Part shown: positions 32,983 through 43,303 of the stretch, one piece after another | Numbering within the stretch: the first letter of the stretch is position 1 | How the letters are laid out: every line of letters starts with the position of its first letter | Assembly: GCA_943736015.1 (NCBI GenBank) | Contig: OX031057.1 | Location: 53,831,001 to 53,895,000, forward strand | Direction of reading: 5' to 3' | Source: Tridacna crocea | Taxonomy: Eukaryota; Mollusca; Bivalvia; Cardiida; Cardiidae | DNA: 64,000 nt | Translations under genes and position numbers: made by a program | The notes under the pieces: generated by a model | What the model was told of the DNA's origin: nothing | Seen by the model: only the letters and a program-made list of their open reading frames with translations | Database searches by the model: none

Positions 32983-33760
32983 CTCCCATCATCTGGCGAC
33001 AAGAGTCGCAGGCCACGCCAAACAGGGAGGTACAATGCGGTGCGGTTGTACCAGTCTGCAGGGCTTCAACTGTTTTTTTAATTATTGTTATTGTACCTAC
33101 CCGGCTTGGAGTTGCATATAAACACGGAATACCGGAAGGGCCATCTCCTTTGAAAGTGCGTATTTTAAACACGATACTCGATATTACGATGACGATAACC
33201 CAAAACAACAAAACTACAATGGTAAAAACGTGATAGTACGATGACGACAACAAGATACAAAGATGGTGAAACCACGACAATACGATAGTACGATGATGAT
33301 AGTGCGATATAGTATCGTGTTTTCACCATCGTACTGTCGCGATTTCACCATCGTAGTATCGTATTTTCGTGTGTTCACCATCATGCTATCATACTATCGC
33401 ATTATCACCATCGTACTGTCGTATTATCGTCATCGTACTATCGTGTTATCGTCATCGTACTATCGTATTTTCACCATCGCACTATCGTGTTATCGTCATC
33501 GTACTATAGAGGTTTCATAATCGTACTATAGTCTTTTCACCATCGCACAATCGTAGTTTCACCATCGCACTATCGTATTATCGTCATCGTACTATCATGT
33601 CATAGTCATCGTACTATCGTGGTTTCATCATCGTACTATCGTGTTATCGTCATCGTACTGTCGTGGTTTCTCATTCGTACTATCGTGTTTTCGCCATCGT
33701 GCTATTGTGGTTTCATCATCGTACTATCGTGGTACGTCATCGTACTTTTCTGTTTCAATT

Positions 33761-33834
33761 GCGGACTCAATGGCCTAATGGATAAGGCACCTGCTTAAAG
33801 TGGAGTAGACCAAGGTTCTAATCCGACGTAGAAC
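33761..33834 (+). ncRNA. tRNA-like sequence in foldback copy 3
   Basis: GCGGACTCAATGGCCTAATG with GATAAGGC (A box region), then AAGGTTCTAATCC (B box) and a T10 run about 12 bases on. The D-arm resembles animal tRNA-Arg, but the T and acceptor stems do not pair. Confidence 0.6.
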
Positions 33835-34038
33835 TTTTTTTTTTCAACTAGATTTTTTCTCCACTATCTTTTTTTATACATTGATATAGTCAGAAATATA
33901 ATTTAAATCAAAAACTTTTGCCTTTGACTTCAACAAATTTGTATCAGTGACTTCAGAAATGGGTATTTAGGCAAAAAAATGCCTTCTTTTGTTTTTCCCA
34001 TAATTGGGTACGACTTATTGTCTAGAGCATAATCTTCC

Positions 34039-34262
34039 AAGCCCTGGTATCTCCGTCAGTAGTGTACAAGACTTGAGAACAGAGGTCACTGGTTTGATCC
34101 GCACCTGGGCCAATTTCTTTTCGAGGATTGATGATAGTCATTGTGACAGGATTCATTCCTCTCTCTGCTGATCATTGTTCTGATGATAGTTATGTGGGAA
34201 AAGCAGCCAGTAGCTCAAAAAGAATATTGTGGGGAGTACCAAAAACAAAATTTACGGGAAAG
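34039..34262 (+). mobile_element. tRNA-headed SINE-like unit
   Basis: GCCCTGGTATCTCCGTCAG and CACTGGTTTGATCCGCAC are the A and B box regions. The body matches 20034-20287 and 27110-27358 in reverse. Confidence 0.6.
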
Positions 34263-34456
34263 CATGGATAGGTGACTATATCGCACTATCATCATCGTAC
34301 TATCGTATTTCACCATAATAGTATCGTGTTATAGTCATCGTACTATCGCGTTTTCACTATTGTAGTTTCCCTTTTTCGCTTTATTGTCATCGTACTATCG
34401 AGTATCGTGTTTCAAATCAACACATTCAAAGGCGATGGTCCGAATGGTATTCCGTA

Positions 34457-35190
34457 TCTAACCGTCTGTAAAATACTCTTGAAAATTAGTGGACGATTTA
34501 AGTCAAACAAACAACGGAAATAAACACGTATATATGGAACAAAAGGACAATGCAAATTCTTCATTACTGAATGCGTGGTAGTCATCCCAGACATACATGA
34601 ATACATAAACCGACGATGTACTGCATATCAAAAACATGTATACATATAGCAGCATTGCGATTAAGGATATGTCATCATTTGTCTATTCTGATATTCGGGA
34701 TAAACAAGGAGATCTGTCCTCCATGATCTTATTTTCATATTATATAAATGGCATATTTTGGTACTTTAATCATAACATAGATTAGTTATGTTAAACGGTG
34801 AACGTTTTCATTTCGCTTTTAATGTAAACAACACAGGTCCATTACACATATATACTGTCTGCCTTACGACTACTCTTGAATGATCCACAGAACTATGGCC
34901 AACTGAAAATTCTTACCAACTAAACAAAAGTAATGATGTTAGAAAAAGGACAACACCATAATTACAACTTTGTTCTGATTGTAAGCGTTTCAGGTGTAGT
35001 AAACAGATTTGAATGTTTCAGAATTTATCTGTTTTAAGATTATAGTCTAATAACATCGATTAACAAGTTCATGCAACACCCTTCATTCATACACATTGGT
35101 CGTTTGTAATTAAGCTTTAAAGTAAACGTCAACAATGTAGTTCGTTTAATAGTCACGTGATGTCTATATAAAACGTGTCTAAATTTGCTC
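34457..35190. other. upstream flank or 5' end of the LINE
   Basis: AT-rich, no gene. A TATATAAAA word at 35165-35173 lies about 100 bases before the ORF1 start and could serve the LINE or be chance. Confidence 0.35.
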
Positions 35191-35273
35191 TCGAAATAAA
35201 TCTAAATAACTGTCGGATTTGCGCGTTACTTGAACCAAGTTTGATATAAGAGGTATGTGAACTCTGGTTGCTG

Positions 35274-36407
35274 ATGCCGCGAAGGAGAAAGAGTGGAAAA
35301 ACAGCCTCAAACAGTGAAAAATCGGGAGGAAAAAGATCTGCTACATCACCATTAGAAAAAGAAAGCGGACATTTGGGTGTACCGGGTAGTAAAACAGGTT
35401 CGGGTTCTGTAAAAACACTTGCATCTAAAAATAGTTTGTCAACAACAACAGCCGGTCACGATAATTCTAACGTAAACAAAAGGTTTCGAACATCTGCTAT
35501 TCCAGTTAAACAGGACGATCTTTCTGGTTCATACCTCCAAACCCCACAAAACCAATCTACATTTTATCCTATACCCAGTATGAGTTATCAACAACCTAAC
35601 TACCCTGCAGGATTCATGCAAGCTCTGCAATCTCCACCACCCTTCGGTGCCACACCCCCTCAGTGGGCTATTGAAATAATCGAGGACATAAAAACCATCA
35701 AAGCATCGGTGGCCAAAATTGATAAAATTGAGAAAACGGTAGATAGAATAAACTTTAAAGTTGATAACCTAGAAAGTAAAGTGAAGTCTTTAGAGGTTAG
35801 ATTAATTGAGGCAGAACGAGGCTCCGAATACATGAATAAAGAGTTTGAAGATTCAAAAAAACTAATCACGTCAACTAAGTCAAAAGTAGAAACTTTAGAG
35901 AAACAATGTAATGAATATGATTCTGTCGTGAAAGCGTTGGAAGCCAAAAATGAAAAACTCATGGAAAAGGCAGATGAGCTAGAATTTCGAAGTATGAGAG
36001 ATAATTTACTCTTTCATGGAATCCCAGAACGAGATGATGAAAATTGTGAAAACACCATAAAAGCCTTTATAAGGGATAAACTTGATATTACAGATGTTGT
36101 CTCTTTTGATAGAGTACACAGAATCGGTCAGATGAAAAGTTCAAAGTGTAGGCCTATTGTAGCAAAGTTTCATTATTATAAGGAGAGAGAGATGGTGAGG
36201 AAAGCAGCAATCGCGAAAAATGACCAACTTAAGGTTTCGAATCAGCGTGTTGGTGTTCAGCAGACAAAAGCGGTTCTACAGAAGAGGAGTGAAATGTACC
36301 CGGTAATAAACAGAGAGAGAGCTGCAGGAAAATCGGTTAAATGGTCAGGAGCAAAAGTTATGGTTCAGCAGCAGCCAGGTGGTCGCTTTGAGGAAGTGAA
36401 AAGTTAG
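35274..36407 (+). CDS. LINE ORF1 protein (L1-type: coiled coil, RRM-like, C-terminal domain)
   Basis: 377 residues from the ATG at 35274. A Lys/Arg/Ser-rich N-terminus is followed by a Pro/Tyr/Gln stretch. A long coiled coil (about residues 130-235, with runs like KIEKTVDRINFKVDNLESK) comes next. Then comes FRSMRDNLLFHGIPE near residue 239, the hallmark joining coiled coil and RRM in transposase_22 proteins. DRVHRIG and RPIVAKFHYYKERE follow, as in the RRM/CTD of L1 ORF1p. The family product is a trimeric RNA chaperone that packages the element RNA. It ends in TAG at 36405-36407, in frame with ORF2. The reading frame is intact. Confidence 0.85.
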   Translation: MPRRRKSGKTASNSEKSGGKRSATSPLEKESGHLGVPGSKTGSGSVKTLASKNSLSTTTAGHDNSNVNKRFRTSAIPVKQDDLSGSYLQTPQNQSTFYPIPSMSYQQPNYPAGFMQALQSPPPFGATPPQWAIEIIEDIKTIKASVAKIDKIEKTVDRINFKVDNLESKVKSLEVRLIEAERGSEYMNKEFEDSKKLITSTKSKVETLEKQCNEYDSVVKALEAKNEKLMEKADELEFRSMRDNLLFHGIPERDDENCENTIKAFIRDKLDITDVVSFDRVHRIGQMKSSKCRPIVAKFHYYKEREMVRKAAIAKNDQLKVSNQRVGVQQTKAVLQKRSEMYPVINRERAAGKSVKWSGAKVMVQQQPGGRFEEVKS

Positions 36408-39400
36408 GCTTGTGAAAAGAAGCTACATATTATCTCTTGGAACATAAATGGTTTATACAGAAAACTCTCAGAACCTGATTTTCTAGAAAAAATACAAAGT
36501 TATGACATAATACTTTTATCGGAAACTTGGTTAAGTAAAAATCACCAGAATGTTGAAATAAATAATTATCATAGTTTTCATTTAGCTGGGAATAAGAAAA
36601 CAAATACAAAGAAAGGTCGCTATAGTGGAGGATTAACAGTTTATTATAAGCACTGTTTAAAAAGCAAAGTAAATATAGTAGAAGCTGACTCTCGGGGTCT
36701 GTTATGGCTAAAAATTAATGCTACTTTATTTAATTTTAATAAAGATGTTTTTATTTGCTTATGTTATGTCCCTCCATCTAATTCTACCTTGATACCCAGC
36801 GATGACTTTGATTTTTATGATGAAATAGAAAAGGGAATTGAAAAGTATAGTAATAAAGGTAAAACTTTTATTACAGGTGATTTAAACGCAAGAACGTCTA
36901 ATTTAACAGATACTGTTGATGAAGATTTTATCTTAAATCAGGACCTATCTTGCAATGACTCGTATACTAGTATTCAGTCACGTGCAAGCAGTGACAACAC
37001 TGTGGATAGCAATGGGCGTCGTCTGCTTGCGCTTTGTAAATCGACAAATCATATTATCGCAAATGGGCGTTTTTATGATGACGTAAAAGGAAAATTTACA
37101 TATTGCAGTGACCGCGGCATGAGTGTCATTGATTATCTCCTTTTAAATAAAGATGACATAACTGACTTAAAATATTTTAACATACTAGAGTGGGATGAAT
37201 TTTCTGATCATCGTTGTTTGTATTTTGTATTTTCAAGAAGAAAAATCAAGAATAAAAAAAAATAGATCCTTTGAGGAAACAATCGATAAAATAATTTTTG
37301 ATGAAAATAAAATCCCTGTTTTTGAAAATCTTTTACAAAATAGAATAGCCGAATTAATCGAAAATATCTCACATTCAGATTGTGTTGAAAATCGTGTGAA
37401 TTTTCTGACAAATTTCTTGGAAGAAAACGCAAAAGCTGTTTTTGGTAAACGAGTCCATGTAAATGGTCGGCACAACCCATTACCAAAATGGTTTAATGAG
37501 GCATGTAAAATAGCAAAACAAAACTTTAATATCGCTAAAATTGAATTTAGTAAACATAATACAGAGGACAATAGACGTAACTATATAAAGACAAAAAATA
37601 AATATAACAATACGAGAAAAAGGGCAAAGCAGATATACATGAAAAAAGAATCAGTGAATCTTGAAAATATTGCAAAAAGAGACCCACGAAATTTCTGGAA
37701 AGAAATAAAAAGAGTACGCGCCTCTTGTACGAAGATAACGAATGAAGAAATTAATATTGATCAGTTTTACAAACATTTTAAAACATTATTGTCGAATCAC
37801 GATTATACCCAAAATACATCACAAAATGATAATTATCCAAATATTTCGGATTTCAATCTAGATAAACCCTTTACAACCGAAGAGGTAAAAACAGCCGTTT
37901 TTAGTCAAAACAACGGAAAAGCTACAGGTCCGGACAACATATCTGCGGAAATTATAAAAGCATCATACAGTTTCATAGGACCAACGCTTTTAGATATTTT
38001 CAATTCATTCTTTGAAAATTCTCTTTACCCAAGAAGTTGGGGACTGGGATACATAATACCAATATTTAAAAGCGGAGATTCATCTGATCCAAAAAATTAT
38101 AGAGGAATAACTCTCAATAATATATTATCAAAAATTTATTCACAGATTATATATAATCGATTAAAGTCATGGAACGAAAAACATGATAATATAAATAAAT
38201 ATCAATTTGGATATCAAAAAAACAAAAGTACAATAGACTGCATTTTCATACTTCATTCAATAATAACAAAAGTTTTAAGCGCGGGTAAGAAATTATACAC
38301 TGTCTTTATCGATTATGAAAAATGTTTTGACAAAATAAACCGCACGCTACTGTGGCAAAAACTGTTATCTCAAAACATAAGCTCTAAAATGGTAAATGCC
38401 TTAAAAGCTATGTATTCGACAGTGAAAGCTGCCGTTAAATTTAATAACAATGTCTCATCTACCATAGATTCTTATTTCGGCGTAAAGCAAGGGGATCCTA
38501 ATTCAAGTTTACTTTTTATTATGTTCGTCAATGACATTATAGAAAATATAAATGCTGAAATTGACGGAATTTTTACAATTGATGAATTCAGGTTATTTTT
38601 ATTACTATTTGCTGATGATCAAGCCTTGTTTTCTACAACGCCCGAAGGTCTTCAGTCAATGCTAACAAATATTGAAACATATTGCAACAAATGGCAGATG
38701 CAAATTAATACTGCAAAAACTAAAGTTATGATCTTTGAGAAAAGTAGAAATCACTCAACATATGACTTCTTCCTATACGGACAAAAACTCGAAATTGTTT
38801 TAAGTTTTAAATATTTAGGTATGTACCTTTTTAAAAATGGTTTTTGGTTACGATCACAGAGAAAACTTGCTGAGAACGCATCTAAGTCTCTTCACAGTTT
38901 ATTTACAATATTTAACAAATTTGATTTTACAATTAAGAAAAAATGTGATCTTTTTGATTCTTTAGTTCTACCTGTAATGCACTATGCTTCTGAAATTTGG
39001 TCATACAGCTCCGGAACAGACGTTGAAGTTATTCATAATAAATTTTGTAGAAAAGTTCTCTGTGTAAAAAAGTCAACAAATTTATCAAGCGTCTACGGAG
39101 AACTCGGAAGAGTTCCTCTAAGTGTTATTAGAAAATGCGATATGATACGCTACTGGTTAAAAATTTTAAAGTTGCCACAAAACAGTGTTGTTAGACTAGT
39201 GTACAAAATGTTAAAAAAAGACGCTGATTCTAATTTTTCGTATAATAAACTTAATTGGGCCTATCATGTTAAAAAACTTCTTCAATCACTCGGATTCAAT
39301 AACTTATGGATAAATCAAGAATTTGAATCAATAAACTTTCAGCTTATCAAACAACGCATATATGATCAATATTATCAATCTTGGTACTCAAATATAAACA

Positions 39401-39801
39401 ACTCTCCACGTCTTCATTATTACAGTATTTTTAAGCACTCATTTACACAAGAAAAATATCTCAATTTTATCTCGGACAAAAATTTAAGAATCGCCCTATG
39501 CAAATTTCGAACCGCGTCTCATAACTTAGAAATAGAAACGGGCAGATATCAGAATATTCCTCGAGCAGAAAGAATTTGTAAAGTCTGTAACATGAACGTA
39601 ACTGAAAGTGAATATCATTTCTTGTTAGCATGTCCATTTTATCGAGCTTTACGAAGACAATTTCTAAAACCATTTTTCTGTCGGTGGCCAACATTGAACA
39701 AGTTTGAAATTTTGATGTCTTCTACAAATAAAAAAGTCGTATATAACCTGGCAAAATATATCAACCATGCTATCATGTTAAGACAGGCTGCACTCTCATA
39801 A
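36408..39801 (+). pseudogene. LINE ORF2: APE endonuclease, reverse transcriptase, zinc knuckle (one frameshift)
   Basis: The first part (to 37265) is an APE endonuclease: SWNING, LLSETWL, YVPPSNS, GDLNAR, SVIDYLL and SDH at 37203-37211, which is all catalytic blocks. No ATG occurs in this frame before 37120. In an A9 run at 37254-37262 the frame shifts +1, and reading continues as connector and RT: ATGPDNISAEIIKAS, NYRGITLNN, FIDYEKCFDKINR (motif A), KQGDPNSSLLF (motif B, with D where C is usual) and FADD at 38608-38619. A C-terminal CX2CX9HX4C knuckle lies at 39577. Joined, it would be about 1,130 residues. The protein nicks DNA and copies the element RNA in place. The clade is not assigned. 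Confidence 0.85.
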
Positions 39802-39944
39802 GGATAAATCACCAAAATACTGATGAAAATGCCTAAAACCATTATGTTTTCAAAGGTTTTAAATTGTATCAAATATTAATGTTTTTTATGTCATTGTGGA
39901 TGTCTCTAAGTTTTGGGAAGGCCCTCTATAAGTTATAGAGGCAT

Positions 39945-40190
39945 AATTTGGCCCATTACCGCATGACCCCAGCTTTTGACGCCCCTGAGAAAAAGATCTT
40001 TGAGGGGCATTGCAGGAAAATGAGAAAATACTGGTAACCAGCGTCTTCTCCTTTTCCCACAATGTTTTCTACCCCTCGCAAGCCGACGAACTTCAAATTT
40101 TCAGTCAATTTATTTTGTCGTCTGCAAATGTTTTCGATTTGGACAAGCTTAAAATGTTGACGTTTGGTAATGAGTTGAATAGATGTGTAT
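39945..40190 (+). mobile_element. TTAA MITE, family A, diverged copy in the LINE 3' UTR
   Basis: CCCATTACCGCATGACCCCA start, ACTGGTAACCAGCGTCTTCT centre, TTGTCGTCTGCAAATG and GACAAGC, ending GTTTGGTAATGAGTT. Belongs to the CCCATTACC subgroup. Confidence 0.65.
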
Positions 40191-40696
40191 TGTATAATGT
40201 ATATATGTTAACTTTGCTGAATTACGCCGCCTTCCACTTCTCTGTTTTCAATAGTCGCATTACATATCACCTTTGCCATATTGTTCTTATAAATTATTAC
40301 CAAAGAAGTACCAAAAATTCGCATGTTTTCAAAGGCTTTATTTGAAAAAAAAAACACACACACACAAGATATTGACTTCTGGGTGATTTGTCTCCTTTTG
40401 CTACAATGTTTTCAAAAGCTTGATACGAAAGTAGTTTGAATACCATATAAACACCAGAAAAATAATTCAAGCTATTCTCTCAACAATAGAATTATTCCAA
40501 TTTCGCTAAAAAAAAAAAAAAATGGACAAGATCTTCAATTAAAACAGGTCACGTATAATTTTCAATTACAGAATAGCTTCTTCACTCTCTTTCCCGCTTG
40601 ATAGTTTCAATTAAATGAAAAATCACGTTGACTACTCTGTTATTTCATCATTGATATTTTGCAAAGTGTACATTGTTTACATTGAAGCAAATAAAT

Positions 40697-40723
40697 GTAT
40701 TGTATTGTATTGTATTGTATTGT
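40697..40723 (+). repeat. (ATTGT)n tail of the LINE
   Basis: Five ATTGT units directly after AATAAATGT. Confidence 0.85.
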
Positions 40724-40724
40724 A

Positions 40725-41246
40725 ATAGCCTGGTATCACGATTTGTGTTAAATTTTGGCGTTGAATCATATGGATACAATAAAAATAAATCTTTGAAATT
40801 TCCCTAAAAAAATGCTTGGCGTTAAAGAGAATATAAATTTAGATGGATTAATGGGAAAAAAAAACAGATCTATATCCTATGCATATACATCGTTAAATAA
40901 GAATGTTCAAATTTTTGATAAAATAATCAACAGTTACAACGAATCTTTCATCTAATCTATATACAATGCGTTAAATCGCAACGCACAGTTGATTAATGTG
41001 TGTAATAGAAGTAATTAAGCCCTCTAAAAAAGTCTCATAGAAAAAGGTTTGAATAAATTACGGTTTTGTGAAAATGAAATGGAAATCCACTTCAGCAGTA
41101 TTACAACTAAAATAGATTTCTGTAACAAATGCATCATGCAAATATTGACAATTCAAGTAGATTGACAGCTTATTGTTAACTCTGAAATTTCTTTGAATAA
41201 GAGAAATACCTTGAAACAAATCAGAATAAACAAGTACAGAGCAGTA
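40725..41246. other. no gene or recognised repeat
   Basis: AT-rich flank of the LINE. Confidence 0.4.
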
Positions 41247-41818
41247 TTAAAGGTAACCCTTCAGATTTTGGGACGAACATTTTACAAAAAATACAAAAAA
41301 AAAATCATCCTTATACTCCCAAAGCCTTTTAATTTTCATTTTATAAAACTCCAGTAGTCGAAAACTATCCGACAATAAGAGAAATTAAAGATTTACTACG
41401 GCCTAGGGCAACACTGACAGGAAACACGGTCTTTTTTTACATGAGCAACTCGCTCATTTACATACAGAAAATACCCAGACAAAGCTTCAAACATAGCGTC
41501 CCGAAGAAGACATTATGGAATATAATTACTTGCTTGTTATGTTATGGAATATGATCGCCATTAGTCACTTGCCAGTCACTTGACATATCCACAATGTTTT
41601 TTTTTTTTCTTTTATTTCTGGCGTGAAATCTAAAAATACCTTAAGAGGCAACGTAGGCTTTTAACGGAACACCGTCATTTTTTTTTTTTTTTTTTTTATA
41701 ATCTTATGATTCTTAATTATTGATGTTATGTATTGTTTTTCATACAGATTTCAGTGATATATATTTATTTTCTTTTTTGATTTGGTGAGATGTGAAAAAA
41801 TCTAAAACCCCACCTTTT
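41247..41818 (+). mobile_element. TTAA MITE, family B, copy 2
   Basis: TTAAAGGTAACCCTTCAG to AAACCCCACCTTTTAG. Same internal landmarks as 21792-22334, with longer T-runs (41599, 41682). The right TTAA is mutated. Confidence 0.8.
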
Positions 41819-42261
41819 AGCTAATTTAGACTTACCTCGCATTTGCTAAAAATAAAACCAGTTAGAAACGAAACTAGACGTTTATGAAAGAAAATAATAG
41901 TCTTGAGGGGTGATTGTGCAACTATTCCACCTGCATTTTGGAAAATTTTACAGGTGAGGGAATAAACTTCTCATTTCTCTGACAAGAACTATTAGGTAAC
42001 GTTTTTAGGTATATTGTGTTGAAAAGTGTAAATGAATTCATCACAACGCTTCTAACAAAGATTATCTAACAATTCTTTTCAGAGAATTGAGAAGTTTTTT
42101 CCCTGTAAAATTTTCCAAAACGCAGATGGTTTAGTTCCGCATTCATCCCTGGATGTGTGCAATGTAACGTGCATGCTACTGACATCCACCTATGAGCTAA
42201 TCAGTATTTCGAGACCACGCCTCCTTACGATAATTTTTCCAGACCATTAACGTAACGCTCA
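41819..42261. other. no gene seen; imperfect inverted words
   Basis: CATTTTGGAAAATTTTACAG at 41935 and CTGTAAAATTTTCCAAAACG at 42103 are inverted. They enclose AACTTCTCA/GAGAAGTTT, so a ~190-bp foldback lies here (about 41920-42130). Confidence 0.55.
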
Positions 42262-42492
42262 TTACCCCATTACTACACAATCCCTATTTTTGACGACCCC
42301 GAGAAAGAAGCTTTTAGAAAACATTGTTGGAAAAGGAGAAAATGCTGGTAACCAGCATTTTCTCCTATTCCAACAATGTTTTCTACCCTTCACAAAACAA
42401 ATTTCAAATTTTCAGTCACTTTTATTTTCACGTCTGGAAATGTTTTCAATTTGGACAAGTCTAAAATATTGTAGTCTGGTAACTCATTAAGC
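42262..42492 (+). mobile_element. TTAA MITE, family A
   Basis: CCCATTACTACACAATCCC start, central GAGAAAATGCTGGTAACCAG hairpin, TCTGGTAACTCATTAAG end. Confidence 0.75.
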
Positions 42493-43303
42493 AATATTGT
42501 TATGTTTACCCTTTTGACAAGTGTCTCTTTTTCTCCATTTTTCTCCAGTCTGTATATACTTTGCTTATCGTTTACAGAGAGTTATTTGGCTTAGTTCACA
42601 ATATTAGGGTATACTTTCAAACCCTATTGTTGCACGTGTCTGTTTAGAGTAATACACAAGTGGGCTGTTCTGTACCTTGTTCCAACCCCGCCCCCCTTCA
42701 ATCACGGAAAATAAAACGGGTTATTTCAAATGGTCTTGAGCTGGTAGCCGGCAAGGAATGCGATTATCTGCATAATTAAGTGCAACAGCTGTACAAAGGA
42801 CATGCGTGATGAATTAAAGACAATCTGATTGGTTGATCTGAGCAATGATCCATTGTCAAAACATCGTGCACCTGTTTTGCGTATCTGTACAATGAGGATC
42901 AGTTGGGCTGCAAACGAAACTTGAAAGAAAAGTACTTGCTGGTACAATGTTACCTGGGTGATGTACAATCAAAAACGGGATTGCAATCAACCGAATATTT
43001 CTGCATCTGTAGCTAAAACACAAGTTAATGCATCATCAAAAAGGAAGTTAAAGTCGCATATCTGTGAGTCTTGCTAGTTCGGCGAAGGAAAAAAAATCTG
43101 ACTTTTTTGGAGGATAAATATTTTAATAACAAATATTACGCATGATCACGGGAAGAGAATAGGGTCAACTTTCATAAGTTTTTTTTTTTTGTTCTTTCGT
43201 ATAAATATGCAGGAACAAATGTGACCGATTCTTTATATGAAAAGGAAAAAGGATTCTACCTATGTGAACATTATCTATTTCCTCTGATTAGAAAACTGAG
43301 AAA
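42493..43303. promoter_or_regulatory. upstream region of the methyltransferase gene
   Basis: No ORF or recognised repeat. TATAAAT at about 43200 and a pyrimidine-rich TCTATTTCCTCTGATTAG ending about 43291 (possible 3' splice site of a leader exon, just before AAAACTGAGAAAATG) are the only candidate signals. Confidence 0.3.

Larger units (their letters stand above)
33122..34456. mobile_element. minisatellite-armed foldback element, copy 3 (short right arm)
   Basis: Tips are CACGGAATACC and GGTATTCCGTA. The left arm has arrays from about 33170 to 33750. The core is in the opposite orientation to copies 1 and 2: a tRNA-like sequence (33761-33834, plus) then the SINE-like unit (34039-34262, plus). 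The right arm is cut to about 190 bp (34265-34456). No clear target duplication. Confidence 0.85.
35200..40724 (+). mobile_element. nearly intact APE-type LINE with (ATTGT)n tail
   Basis: About 5.5 kb: short 5' UTR, ORF1, ORF2 with endonuclease and RT, then a long 3' UTR. It ends in AATAAA (40690) and five ATTGT repeats at 40697-40723, a simple-repeat tail as in several LINE clades. A TTAA MITE of family A sits in the 3' UTR. Only one frameshift (an A9 run) and the UAG between ORFs interrupt coding. No target duplication was found and the 5' edge is a guess. Confidence 0.8.
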
